A stretch of DNA of 64,000 nt from Quercus robur (GCF_932294415.1 NC_065538.1:75741834-75805833); one strand, 5' to 3'; positions 35,985 to 47,392 are shown, numbered from the stretch's first letter. Numbers and translations are program-made. Notes: a model not told the origin generated them from the letters alone.

Positions 35985-37265
35985 GAGAGTGTGAGGAAAT
36001 GAAATATGATCGAGCTTCGAGCCTGAGTGAATGAAGAGAGAGAGAGAATGATGAGTTGTGCATAATGGCCGGTGCAATGTCGTTTCCACATTTTTTGGAA
36101 ATTGTTCGATAGCTCTCTGTCCTGGCAGTGGTAGTACGCTACGTACATGAAAATTTTTGGCTTCTTGGTTCAACCCCCGTTATATATCTCTGTGGCTGAT
36201 TAACTACAATATTAGTGGATTTTAGTTAGCTCAACTAATAAAGTCTCTGTTAGTTGAATAAGAAATTTGAGTTTCAATTCTTACTTACACAAAAAATCGA
36301 TTGATGTCTTGGTTTGATAATAAAAAACTATCATCATGAGCGGACGCTACATATTGAAACTCTCTTTAAAAAAAAAAACTACGATATTAAGATTTTATTT
36401 ATTTAGTTGAAGCTAACATAGATGATGTTTACATGTTGTTGATCATGGGCATTATTATGTTAATATGTCAGTTGAAAATCAATTCTTTAGAACGTATATA
36501 TCAGTTGAACCATACTTATTATTATTATAAAAAATAATAATCATCTAAGGCAACCTCATAGCTAAGAGATATATGTATTTACTGGGCTCATGGGAAGACC
36601 TTAGCCCATAGCCCTATCTATGAGCAATGCCTATTTTTGGTTTAGTAGGCTGGGCTCCAATGATCAAAAAAATTTGAATTCAACCATTGGTTTTTTTTTT
36701 TTTTTAAAAGGTAATAATCAAATAATTCAAAAAACTTTTACCAACGTTATTTTCTAAAAAAAAAATTACTAGGCTATTAAAAAAAAATTAATTACCATAA
36801 ATTAACATAATCACTTTAAGCATCCTTTCTTTATTAACCATAAATATTTTAATTAATATGCTTCATTTATTTCTTCATAATATTTATTTTAACATGGGAG
36901 GGAGATTGGGATGAGCAAAGTAAGAGAAAGGTTAAAGGAGAAATACTTTCTTTCAAATATGATTTATGCACCAAATCAACACAAATAAAAATAGATTTAT
37001 AATCTTATAAAACTGTTGGCAGTTCACCAAATCAAAAGAGTAAATAACAAAACCATATAATATATATTTTAAATATATATTAAATATAAGTGGGTTAGGC
37101 AACCTTTTGAATCTACTAACTTGCACCAAACTTAACCCATTGTTAAAAAAAAAAAAAAAAAAACTCGCAACCCAACCCAATGCATCAACTCCTAAAAATT
37201 GACCCAACCTAGTAGGTTTGGTTGGATGGGGTTGGTTTTTGTGGATCAGTGGATTGATTGCACAC
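35904..37265. other. Intergenic with a (GA)n microsatellite
   Basis: A (GA) run of about 30 bp at 35949-35978. A-rich and T-rich runs follow. The stretch 37080-37275 resembles a common plant repeat (GGGTTGG / CCAACCC phrases), but its ends were not defined. Confidence 0.45.
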
Positions 37266-37269
37266 CCCT

Positions 37270-37786
37270 AATCATTCCTTATACATCCTCGCTTAATGGC
37301 ATATCTTTTCCTTGGAAATTGGTGTAGCGTTTGAAGGTTCCCTCTAGGATTGCCCTCTTTTCTTGTACTATTGCTTTAGGGAAGATGTTATCTACTAACA
37401 ATTTTTAGAAGAGAGGTATTATTCTTTTGGATTGGTGTTGCATGTTCACAAAATAAGGGGAGTTCGTGGATTTTCTTCTTCATTGCCATATAACTTTTGA
37501 GTGGTGGTCAATGACATTCTATATATTTGGAATCCAATGGTTAGCCGAGAGAATTATTGATACATTTGCAGCTTGGTAGGTTTCTTTCGATTGGATAGAA
37601 ACATAACCTTTTGGAAGGCAATGCCTCATTGCATTATGTAGCGTCTTTGGAAAAAAAGAAAATTCTAGAAGTTTTGAGGTTTGTGAACAGACTATCCTTG
37701 ATTTTAAACTTTTTTTTTTCTTCATGCCTTGTTAGATTGGAGTGTTGCCTTTCATTCTCCTCGTTTTACTCTTATGTTATTAAAAA

Positions 37787-37822
<36 letters not shown>

Positions 37823-37825
37823 TCT
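37270..37825 (+). mobile_element. LINE 3' fragment with (AT)n tail
   Basis: Conceptual reading gives the zinc-binding C-terminal part of a plant LINE ORF2: SFPWKLV, VPSRIALFSWTIALGKML and LLHCHITFEWWSM. It is degenerate with several stops, and ends in A-rich then (AT)n sequence (37781-37821). The reverse transcriptase part is missing. Confidence 0.65.
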
Positions 37826-39579
37826 ATTGGAAACATTCCTGAAGCACTCTCTAAAATAAGAGGAAAAAATTTATTAAAATAATCCACTAAACAAAATAGG
37901 CTATACAACCCAAATAATAAGCTAAGCTAAACAAGCTCTAAGTTAAGCAAAATAACATGTAAAGGAATCCATAATTTAATGTATGATAAAGCCCCCAACA
38001 GATCTCAGACAAACCACAGCAACTGACAAGTTATAGCCACTCCTACTATTATCATATGGAATACCCCCTCTTTGCTGGCTTTAAGAAATGCAGTATGTAC
38101 TATGCAATCAGAATCACTTGGTGTCATGAAATAACATGGAATGGGGGTTAACATCCAATAGCTTTTATAACATTTTTGATGTAATAGAGCACAGATATCA
38201 GGTTCATTTAGGGTTTTAAATATTTCATCAGATGCAAGCACCAAATGACTATTGACAGCACTTAAAGGTTTCCAATCGGTCACCTTAGGTGCCAAATTGC
38301 CATACCTGCCAATGATCTAGAGTAATAAAATTAGAAAGAAAAATTCAACCCCAGAAATAATTTTATCGACCAAAATTCATAATTTATTTGAAAATAAGAT
38401 TTAGGATCCATATAAGAAAATCAAAAGCTATAAACATTCATTTCTTTTTCCTTTTTATAAGACAAAAACTCACCTTCCTACTAGTACACAAGTAGTTCCA
38501 TCTTCAGTTCTTTCACTGAGACTTCTTGAATGATACCTTCTTGCCAATTTAACAGACAGATCAATCCATACATCTGGTGTTTTCAAATGAGGAGCAACAA
38601 CACATCAACTTGGTACCCATAGTATGTTAAAACGGTCTCTCTAAAAAGAATAATTACATTAGGCCTATGCTCTGTTATCATACTGAGATCCCAAGCTTAA
38701 TTCAAAGAGAAACAAAACTAACCTAACAAATAGAGCCATCACACAGTGCTAACTACTTTTCAATCTTTTACAACTAATTGCACTAATCTAATCCACAATT
38801 AACATGTGTTTATTCTCTTCCAAACTTATGTGAACTCGTGCACTATTTAAGCAAATGCCATTGTTTGTGGGCTACATACAATTAACTGCACTAATCTGTA
38901 CTGTACATAAACACAAGGTGAGGTAAGGATGTTGTTTGATTTTGATCTATTTTCCTTTTACGCAAAACATAACTGTTTGCTCTTCATTGTCTTCCTTTTC
39001 AACGCAAACATTCTGGTTGAAAAAACTAGGATTCCCTAGGAATTTAACATCTTAGCATAAAATGGACTCTAACCATTTATGACCCTCAGAGAGAGAGAGA
39101 GAGAGAGATTCATATCTGACCTTCATCCTCCACATAGTGCCAATTACACAAAAAGGCCTTTGAGTTGCAACCATTGGCAACTAATATTTGCCCTTCTATC
39201 ATAAGAACAACAGTGGCAACGCATCCAGGAACATGATTTTGTTTAGAAGCAACCTGAGAAAACATCACAAAGTAAAATTAGAAGACTAGCTCAAAAATTT
39301 AGGAAACAAACAGGTATAAAAAAAAATAAAAAAGGAAAAGGAGGGAAAAAAAAGTGTTGCTAGCAAAACTTACCTCAGAAAAAGTTAAATCAATATCATG
39401 GATGGTCCTCGACAATGCTTCCTTCAAAATTTTTGCATTTATTGTTCCATCGACTCCTCTTGGTAACATTCACAAAGAACTGCAATCCAAAGCCCTATGA
39501 ATTGCAACATTATCCTCCATGAAATTCTTAAAACTTGTTCCTCTCTAATGTGTATTCTCAAAATAGATAGGGTTCAAAG

Positions 39580-40303
39580 CTATGAAGCATAGGTGTGTTT
39601 CGGGACTCGGGTGCGGGTGCGGGACTTGGAAATTTTTGAAAAAGGTCGGTGCGGCTGCGGCGGGACTCGGCGATTAAAAATTATTAAAAATATTTTTATT
39701 TATATTTTTAATATATTGCTAAGTATACTTTTTCACATTATATAAACATATACCAAATTTAAGAGCAATAGTAGATAATAACCAAAACATGATGTTCATA
39801 AATTAAATACAACCCACAAGATTGAAAGAGACCTGAACTTTGGTGTTTGGAGTGACTGAGTGGTTGTCTGGCCGAGTGTCTCACAACCACAGGGGAGACG
39901 AAGAGCAGAGACAAAGGCAGAGAGGCGAGAGCACAGAGAGACTGAGAGACGAGTGACGGAGTGAGAGAGAGTCAGAGAGCTTGGTGTTTGGATGAATTGA
40001 GCTGAACTGCTAAAGTATGGTATGTTATTAAGCTCAAACGGTGCGTCTTGCACCTTTTTTTTTTTTTTTTTTTGAATTTCGGCCTGAATCGGCCAGTTTT
40101 GCCCGATAGGGTCAATACGACCAGAGTCGGCCCGATTCAGCACGAATTGGCCCAAGTCTAAGCCGCGTCGGCACGAGTCGGCTAAAAAAAAAAAAAAAAA
40201 AAAAAAAAACACTTGGCAGGATGCGGCCGGACGCGCGGGCAACGGCGTCCCTCACGCATCGGACGCAGGTGTGGCTCCTCTAGTGCCGCGTCCGTGCTTT
40301 CCA
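39580..40303 (-). mobile_element. MULE-type non-autonomous element, copy B (724 bp)
   Basis: Inverted relative of copy A (35072-35894). Ends TATGAAGCAT / CCGTGCTTT. The 9-bp target duplication is GGTTCAAAG / GTTTCAAAG (39571-39579, 40304-40312; one mismatch). It shares the AT-rich block followed by CGGCGGGACTCGG, the CT/GA-rich middle and the GC-rich end, and lies inside the PP2C-like relic. The homopolymers at 40061-40075 and 40184-40209 differ in length from copy A. Confidence 0.75.
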
Positions 40304-40509
40304 GTTTCAAAGAAATTCATGCAAAGTGCAGCAAAAGGATCATAACCCATCTGACATGCCCCCAGATAAAAGGTAATCAAAAGTTTAAAACCAAAAATCA
40401 GCTTGAACTTTTTCTTGTTCCCTTTCTGTACTCTTAAAAAAAAATCTTTGAGAAGCAGACATCTTTCGCATGCTAGATATTTACTCAAGTTTAAGTTTGG
40501 GATAGCACG

Positions 40510-40513
<4 letters not shown>

Positions 40514-40553
<40 letters not shown>

Positions 40554-40816
40554 GTACATCATGGCCTTAGGAAGAATCTCAGAGCATACTATGACATATT
40601 GCTTGATGCATTGGGATATTAAGCATGCATGTTAGGATGAGGCACTAGTGATTGGCATTAAATGATTCAGGTTTTTTTTTTTTTTTTTTTAAATGTACAT
40701 CATGGCCTTAGGAAGAATCTCAGAGCATACTATGACATATTGCTTGATGCATTGGGATATTAAGCATGCATGTTAGGATGAGGCACTAGTGATTGGCATT
40801 AAATGATTCAGGTTTT
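40514..40816. repeat. Tandem duplication, period 141 bp, with poly-T
   Basis: The block beginning AATGTACATCATGGCC at 40551 recurs at 40692. The approximately 125-bp blocks look identical, each preceded by a T run (T37 at 40514-40550, a shorter one ending at 40690). The lack of differences points to a very recent duplication, or to an assembly artefact around the poly-T. Confidence 0.85.
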
Positions 40817-40897
40817 CTCCTAGGTGTTAGCACCTTAGTTATTGAATTTGCAAAACCTTTATGCTTTAATTATTTGACAGTTGCACATGTCCCTACA

Positions 40898-40975
40898 ACA
40901 ACAACAATCAAGCCTTAGTCCCAAAACTTAGGGCTCAAGATATCCTCAACAAACTAATCAGGGTCAGCCACATGT
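40898..40975 (+). repeat. SINE-like dispersed repeat fragment
   Basis: ACAACAACAATCAAGCC then TTAGTCCCAAA and GATATCCTCAAC. This belongs to a very common plant repeat seen also at 55776-55838 (CAACAACAAAGCCTTAGTCC). It is often associated with SINE-type elements; the exact family is not assigned. Confidence 0.5.
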
Positions 40976-42895
40976 ATTCTTTTATGTGTGTTCTCCTTGC
41001 TTTAATCTTTTTTTTTACCCTTTGTTAACTTGTTGAATCGAGTAGGAGAGATTATACCAGGGAATTGTCACTGAAAATTGGCCCAGACTTTTAGGTTCAT
41101 TTAAGTGAGGGACTGCTAAGTGATTTTTAACTTTACAAAATTATCATGCTATGGTTGGCAGATACAGAGTTAAAGTAGACACCAAATAAGTAAAAACCAT
41201 TTTTTATTTATAATATAGAATAGTAAAGTAAATAACTCAAACAAATCGCAGAAGACACAGCCACCTCACTCAAGCACACAAGCATGCAAAAAGCTAATAA
41301 AATAGGGGTGCAAATTGCAGAGAGCAAATATCATCCCCTACAATATATAGATCCTTAATTTCATATCATGAACAGCAAGAAAAAGATACATGAAAAGACA
41401 CATATATACCAGATATAATAGGAGCACAAACCACAAGCTAAAACAACACAAATACAGAAATTGTAGATACAGAGTGCATGTGCATAAACAAACACAAATG
41501 CACCCAATGGGTGTTGAACCTACAATCTCACCCTCCACCTTGAACTTACAAGAAGAGAAAATGCCATTTGAGCTAGAACTCATTGGCATAACAGAAGCAA
41601 ATATTGGAGGGGGGGAGGGGCTGAGCTGGAGCATATATTGCACTCAAAGATTTCACAAAGAATATCCTGGTCATTATACAGATTCTAAATTTAATAACAT
41701 AAGCAAACACATCCATACATGAATATATAGCAAATAAAACAGGGTCATATATTGCGATTATTTCACAAGAATATAATTAAATTTCATACATGAGAAAATT
41801 AATATATATAAGATGCATAAGATAAAGGCACAGCGAGTAAGTCCAATATAGATCTTTCCATTGAGCTCTTCTCCATTAAAATTTATAACCTAGGGAAGAA
41901 CGATTACCTTCTAATAAGTTGGTCTACTTCATTAACTTGGTTTAGCTCTGGAAATACCATATCATGGTCCTCCTTGTAAGATAACGGTCCCATCAATTTG
42001 TTAAATGCATACGTCTCATCACGAAGAAAGTATGTGTGAACTAAAAAATAATTTTTAAGAAGATTTGTAGCCATCTTAGCGGAGTCCTCCACACCATTAT
42101 GGTCAAATACTGCGACCATACCAACTTTAACATCTTCAATAGACCCATTTTCACCTGCAACATATCAAATATAATAATATTTTTACCTTGCAAGAATTGG
42201 AAAAAATTCATAAATTAAAAATTGGCGCCAAACATGAACTCAATTTACAAATGTAGCATTCTAATAAGATTTCAAAGTAATGAGCATAGATGATCAAGGA
42301 AAGAACTCAGCCATCAGACTGGGTCTTGGATAAGTAGAAGTAATGTCCAGATGATTATAGTAATATTTTGGGTTTTAGTAGAAATTAGCGTCAAATCAAA
42401 ACTATTAACTATGTTTAACGTTTTCTGATTATTTGAGTTGGTGTTTGTTATGCTCAACTTGGAATTTGAGCTAATAAATGTGTCAAGTCAAGCAAAATCC
42501 AAGCTTTAAAAGTGTCAAAATATTGTGAATCAATTTGAAGCAAGCCAAATATTGAACTGAGAACCAAGCAAGATTAGTTAAAAGTCATGATAATACCTAG
42601 AAATGGAATCTGCAAATCAAGATCACAAAAAAATCTTTCTTTGAAATGCTTCTCGCCATCTTCGAAATTGGTGAATCCAGCCAACAAACAGTTGACTGTG
42701 TGGTTTCGGTAGAAATTATTGGAAAGAACCCAGCTAGAACACTCTGGATTTTGAAGAACAGCAGGAACACCACCCTTTTGATAATATGTGGCACATATTG
42801 TCCTTTCTCCATAAGAAAACGAGTTTCCAAGCAGAAAGAGCCCAACAACAACACCTAAAAACAGGGTCCTTAACCCTTCCATTGTCCACTTTAAT
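40967..42895. repeat. Segmental duplication, copy 1
   Basis: Aligns with 46813-49640 in two blocks: 40967-41190 with 46815-47045 (TTGAAAATTGGCCCA, TTTTAGGTTCAT), and 42205-42895 with 49115-49635 (the PP2C exon 1 and its first intron). In copy 2 the middle is replaced or interrupted by a solo LTR and other sequence. Confidence 0.7.
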
Positions 42896-43339
42896 TGTGA
42901 TCAAACTTTGAACCTAACAAGTTCGTAAACATGTATTGACAGTTGTTAAAACGGTTGAAGAAAAGCAAGTATACACACATGTATTCAACTGACTATATAT
43001 TTTATATTCGTAACTTTTGATGATTAAAAAGAAAAATGCTAGGAACTTGACCTCATGGGCTTAAACTTTTATGTTATGTGGTGTTCCAGCAAGCATGTTA
43101 TGTTATATGAAAATACAGCTAAACACAACAACGAACAAACAACATAGTATCCAGAAAGAAAAACAGAAGCAACACAACACAACATACAGATATAGAGCGA
43201 AACATAAAATTCGAAAAATTGAGAGTACCCAATGCTTAAAAGGTTAGAGCTTTTACTGATTTTGGAAGAGTTTGAGAGATAAAAGGAGAGATACGATGAA
43301 GAACCTGAGACTGAGAGTTTGAGTTGAGATTAAAAACAA

Positions 43340-44190
43340 TCATCATCAGTTCGTATCATGACTAGGATAAAGATTGAAAGATATATCTACATATCTGAGC
43401 CATCACTGGGCCCGAACCCGCTAACCCAAAAAAAAAACTAGAGTGAAAGAAATTTCAAATTTCAGGCCTATACAGCCTTGGACTAAACCCAAAATTCTAA
43501 GAAAGAAATTACTAGGCCTGTTTTTACAAAGCTGGCAGTTGGTACGTAAAAAATTTAACTTTGTGGGTTTAAAAAATGTGACTCTTTTTCCCTAGTGTTT
43601 AGAACTTCGTGGGTTTTCGGCTTGTTTAGTACGTGTGTTTAAATAACAGTTTTCAGTTTTTAGGGAAATAAGTGTAGGTGAAAAAGTATGTAAAAATACG
43701 TATAATATTGTTTAAAAATTGAAAACATGTGTTTAAAATGATGTACCAAACAACCCATTTGTGTTTTGGGTTGTTTGGTTTGGTTAGATTTCAATTGGGT
43801 TTGCTTTAAACATGGGACATACACATAGTTGTCTCTCTCTCTCTCTCTCAATGATTAATTGAAAGTCTGAAAGTAGTGTAAATTGGATTTTACTATAGTT
43901 TTTTTTTTTTTTTTTTTAATCTTTTGGCAGCTGGGTTTGAAATTTTGAATGGCTTAGGTTGACTTTAATTGGGTTTTTTTATTTGGGAAAGTTTGACTCT
44001 TCCTTCTCAAAATTTAATTGGGTGGTTACTATTCCCCCCCCCCCCCCCCCCCAATGTTTAACATGTTTTAGGAAGGGCAGCTGCAGCTTTGGAAGGTTAA
44101 TACTTTACTGATTCTTAGTTAATATAACTAATGATGTTCTGTTTCTTTTTGCAGATAATATTACTATATAATTTGGGATTTAAATCCTCA
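43340..44190 (+). pseudogene. Broken second copy of the Derlin 5' region (promoter, intron 1, start of exon 2)
   Basis: 43340-43560 aligns with the Derlin upstream region 53575-53800 (AGGCCTGTTTTTACAAAGC in both). 43770-44185 aligns with Derlin intron 1 and the first bases of exon 2, 54480-54800 (GGTTAGATTTCAATTGGG, ATTTACTGATTCTTAGTTAA-type match, then GCAGATAATAT). Coding exon 1 is absent. A C19 run sits at 44034-44052. The copy breaks off in exon 2 where a TIR element begins. No product is expected. Confidence 0.78.
43620..43757. mobile_element. Small MITE inside the Derlin copy
   Basis: Inverted ends GTTTAGTACGTGTGTTTAAA and TTTAAAATGATGTACCAAAC, about 138 bp. It has no counterpart at the matching place in the real Derlin intron. 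No ORF. Confidence 0.6.
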
Positions 44191-44266
44191 AAAGTTCCTA
44201 GAGTACTCTACAACATAAAATTCTCTTAATCTCAACCATTGTTCTAAAATAAATGGTTAAGATCAT

Positions 44267-44459
44267 GAGTAATGGTACAGGTACAAACTATTTTATAGCA
44301 TTTTTACAAACTATTGATGTGACAAATTCTTTTTAGTTCTAATATGAGTCCAATACTAACATCACATTTATGTTTATCAATGATTATTTGAAAATTACTA
44401 AAGTCACATCGACAGTTCGTAAAAATGTTGTAAATTAGTCTGTGTCTATAACATTATTC
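44267..44459. mobile_element. MULE-type MITE, 193 bp, perfect 9-bp target duplication
   Basis: Target duplication TAAGATCAT at 44258-44266 and 44460-44468. Terminal repeats of about 55 bp: GAGTAATGGTACAGGTAC at the left, inverse of CTGTGTCTATAACATTATTC at the right. It is nested inside the inverted arm of the larger element. Confidence 0.82.
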
Positions 44460-44994
44460 TAAGATCATTCCATGTCATTAATTCATTAACAAAAACCTTA
44501 AAATAGATGTCATGTCAGTTATTAAAATGGACTGCTCTGATTTTAAATTTATCTTAATTTAAAAAAAAAAAAAAAAAAAAAGCATCACATATCTAAATTC
44601 TGAACCCTAATTTCATATTCGTGCCAACACTGATGACCATCTTCCCCATCACAAATATGGAGAAAAGGTTAAAGCATAGGTGTCGAAGACCATATTTAGC
44701 AGTGGCAATCAAATCCACTTTCTCCAACATCCTTTTTTACCATCTTACTTACCATTCTTTAAATATGATTTTCCCTCTTTGAACCTTTCATTCTATTGGT
44801 CATACAAAAAAAATGAGAACCCTTCCCAACTGTGAGAGCTCAAATCATTAGCATTGCTACTAAGATATGAACAAAAAAAACAATTGATTGGTGGATTGGG
44901 TGATGTGTTCTAGGATGAATGGAGTTTTTTTTTTTTTTTTTAATAATTTTATTAAATGGAGATATTACTTTCAGCCATAGGAAGAATTTTTTAA

Positions 44995-45309
44995 GCCGTT
45001 TGGTTGGAGCAGTGAAAAAGTAGGGGAATAGAAAATGGGAAGATAATGGAAAAGTGGGAAGATAGAAGAAATTAAGTTTTCTCCTATTTATGTTTGGTTG
45101 GGAGGATAGAAAAGTGGAGAGATAGAAAATTTATTTGTTTAATTGAGAAGAAAAAAAAATGAGAGAACAGAAAAGTGCAGTTCGTATAAATTTACAATTA
45201 TATCCCCATTAAATAAAACAAAAAAAACATTTTCATAGCAAAAAATTATGTATGTGAAAACAAAAAAGTAACACATTTTTTTAGCAAAAATAATTGTGTG
45301 TGTAAGTAG

Positions 45310-45355
<46 letters not shown>

Positions 45356-45616
45356 TCAATTGGACAAAGAAAAAAAAGGGCCAGAACAACGCCCATGTGC
45401 ACTATGCACATGAGAATTTTGGTAAGCTCGTGCATAGTTTTCTCTCCCCCCATTTTGGGGAGAAAACATTCTGGTGGGTTTGGAGAGAAAACACTTGGGC
45501 CCCACCACACATTTTCCCTCCCCCCTCCCAACCAAATACCATCCAAAAAGTCTTCCCTCTTCATTTTCTCTCATTTTTTTCCATCCTTCCTAAAATCCAC
45601 TCTAACAAACACACCC
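44995..45616. mobile_element. MITE, 622 bp, with TAA target duplication
   Basis: Left end GCCGTTTGGTTGG, right end CTAACAAACACACCC. AAAATGAGAGAA-like subterminal blocks are inverted at both sides. TAA flanks both ends (44992-44994, 45617-45619), as in PIF/Harbinger-type insertions. Holds the A44 run. No coding. Confidence 0.6.
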
Positions 45617-45945
45617 TAATAGAATGCACTGCCAAGGTTTTTTGTAGTTCATGGGCCAAAACTTCCCTGGAGACAAGTCTAGTGCCATCAGTATTGGCAC
45701 AACGGTAATTGTGGGTTCAGATCTATGTTGTTTAATTTTTTAAAAACTAAAATAAATTTAAAATATGAACTGTCTATTTTAATAATTGACATGACATCTA
45801 TTTTAAGATTTTTATTAATGAATTAATGACATGGAATAAATATAACCATTGATTTTAAAATGAAATGTCGAGATTAAGAGAACTATATAGGGGTAGAGTA
45901 CTCTAGAAACTCTAAAAATTAGGAATCCTACAATTTTTACTTTAA

Positions 45946-45998
45946 CCTTATGTAGTGGCCAAGGCCAAGCATTATCAGTTATGGTGCCCCAAGGATTT
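45946..45998 (+). pseudogene. Fragment of Derlin exon 2
   Basis: AAGCATTATCAGTTATGG matches the Derlin exon 2 stretch around 54815-54833 (AAGCAATATCAGTTATGG). It is taken as the continuation of the broken copy that stops at 44190. Short, so moderate confidence. Confidence 0.5.
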
Positions 45999-46007
45999 CA
46001 AATAAAC

Positions 46008-46803
46008 GAGTCCAAATCTTCTATCTCATTCTTTCTACTTCACTTTATGCTCCACAAATAAAAGAATGCCACATGTCCACTTATTTGATTAAATGCTAAA
46101 TTTATGCCTTTTATTATTTTAATTACTTAAATAAAATAAAAATTTTAAAAACTCATAATGTTTTCACTGCATTGCCACCACAACCTTCACTAGCAGCCAC
46201 TATCAAAATTCCGGTGAACCACTGCCACCAAGCTCACCACTTCAGATGAAACTCATAACTCTTCCACTTTCTTCCCTCTCAAACCCATGAAAAACCAACC
46301 CAACACCACCACACTACCACCCTTCCTTCACCTCTCTCCATTTCAAAAACCAAAATAATCTTTCAAGCTTCAGATTTCAAGATATACATTTTGGTTAAGG
46401 ATAAAAGGGGAGATAACAATCAGGCTAGTATTACGCCTATTAAACAAAAAAAAAAATGTTTGGAATTCTTTTGGTATATGAACAGAGATGGGATAGTGGT
46501 GGTTGATACCCATTTGTTAGTAAGGGTAGCTAAGCTGGGTGGGTTAGTTGAAGAGTTATGGGTTTTGGTGGTGACTGGTGCTGACTTTGATGGCTTTGCC
46601 GAAATCTTGATGGTGGCTGCTGGTGAAGGTGGTGGTGGGGGCAGTGAGAATTTGATGTGTATCTTAACTTTTTATTTATTTTAGTTTATTGAAATAATAG
46701 AAGGCAAGAATTTAGCATTTGATTAAATAAGTGGACATGTGGCATGATTTTACTTGTGAAACAAAGGGTGAAGCAGGAAGAATGAAATAGAAGATTTGGA
46801 CTC
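46008..46803. mobile_element. MULE-type element, 796 bp, perfect 9-bp target duplication
   Basis: CAAATAAAC at 45999-46007 and 46804-46812. Ends GAGTCCAAATCTTCTAT and ATAGAAGATTTGGACTC. The inverted match goes far inward (CCACATGTCCACTTATTTGA against TAAATAAGTGGACATGTGG) and resumes near the middle (CCACCACAACCTTCACTAGC against TGCTGGTGAAGGTGG). The central ORF 46391-46684 has no known family and lies partly in the inverted arm. Confidence 0.8.
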
Positions 46804-47041
46804 CAAATAAACTAGCTACATGTATTTTTTTTTTATGTGTGCTCACCTTGATTTAATTTTTTTTTTTTCCCTTTGTTTGCTTGCTTGTTGAATCAAGTAG
46901 GAGAAATTATGCTAAGGAGCTGTCATTGAAAATTGGCCCACACTTTTAGGTTCATGTAAGTAAGGGACTTCTAAGTGATTTTTTACTTTACAAAATTGTC
47001 ATGCTATGATTGGTAAATATAGAAGTAGACACCACATTAGT

Positions 47042-47090
<49 letters not shown>

Positions 47091-47212
47091 GAACAATTAC
47101 CTTACAATTTTCGCAAAATATTATTATATATATATGTATACTAATTTTAGCAATTTTGTTTTATAAAATTAATGTTTGTTTCTTTTAAAAAATATCATTG
47201 ATTCTTTTAAGA

Positions 47213-47392
47213 GTAATGTTATACTCACAAACCTTTTACAACATTTTCACAAATTGTTTTGGTAGCAAATTTATATTGGCTTGTGTATAGACCCATGACT
47301 CAAATCATTTTTTTACTTACCACTTATCACATTAGTAATTTATAAAATAAAAAAAAAAAAAAGCTTGTAACTCTAGCATTTTCCTCATTTTA
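47213..47392. repeat. Possible relative of the 44267-44459 MITE
   Basis: Starts GAGTAATGTTATACTCACAAAC and contains TTTTACAACATTTTCACAAA, like the 44267 element. The right end (CTTGTAACTCTAGCATTTTC) is a weak inverse of the left. No target duplication was seen. Confidence 0.4.

Larger units (their letters stand above)
38005..42882 (-). pseudogene. PP2C-like phosphatase gene with N-terminal signal, decayed
   Basis: Host-gene relic of the plant PP2C group with a signal-peptide N-terminus (At3g63340 type, from memory). Exon 1, 42597-42882, starts MEGLRTLFLGVVVGLFLLGN, a signal peptide. Exon 2 is 41908-42154 (VGMVAVFDHNGVEDSAKMAT). Further pieces are an exon ending at 39374 (KILKEALSRTIHDIDL), 39121-39253 (GCVATVVLMIEGQILVANG), a piece ending at 38474, and 38005 to about 38310 (APKVTDWKPLSAVNSHLVLA). 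Exons 1 and 2 still splice in phase, but metal-binding motifs are damaged: the usual FDGHNG is FDHNG, ANVGDSKA reads ANGCNSKA, and ASDGxF reads ASDEIF. A MULE lies inside it. Probably dead, or at best a pseudoenzyme. Confidence 0.75.
44182..45945. mobile_element. TIR element of about 1.76 kb splitting the Derlin exon 2 copy
   Basis: 44185-44540 (minus a nested MITE) is the inverse of about 45725-45935: CTAGAGTACTCTA, TTCTCTTAATCTC, CCATGTCATTAATTCATTA and AGATGTCATGTCA all recur inverted. The flanks are halves of Derlin exon 2-like sequence. A diverged target duplication (AATTTGGGA / AATTTTTAC) is possible. Inside are a 193-bp MITE, a 622-bp MITE and an A44 run (45310-45353). No transposase ORF. 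Confidence 0.6.

Noticed and set aside
39796-40242. 148-aa minus-strand ORF
   Set aside because: Translation of MULE copy B including poly-Phe and poly-Lys from homopolymers.
45139-45708. Several 70-140-aa ORFs around the A44 run
   Set aside because: Composed of MITE ends and homopolymer translation.
46391-46684. 97-aa ORF in the 796-bp MULE-type element
   Set aside because: Reads through the element's inverted arm; Gly/Val-rich by composition; kept only as part of the element.
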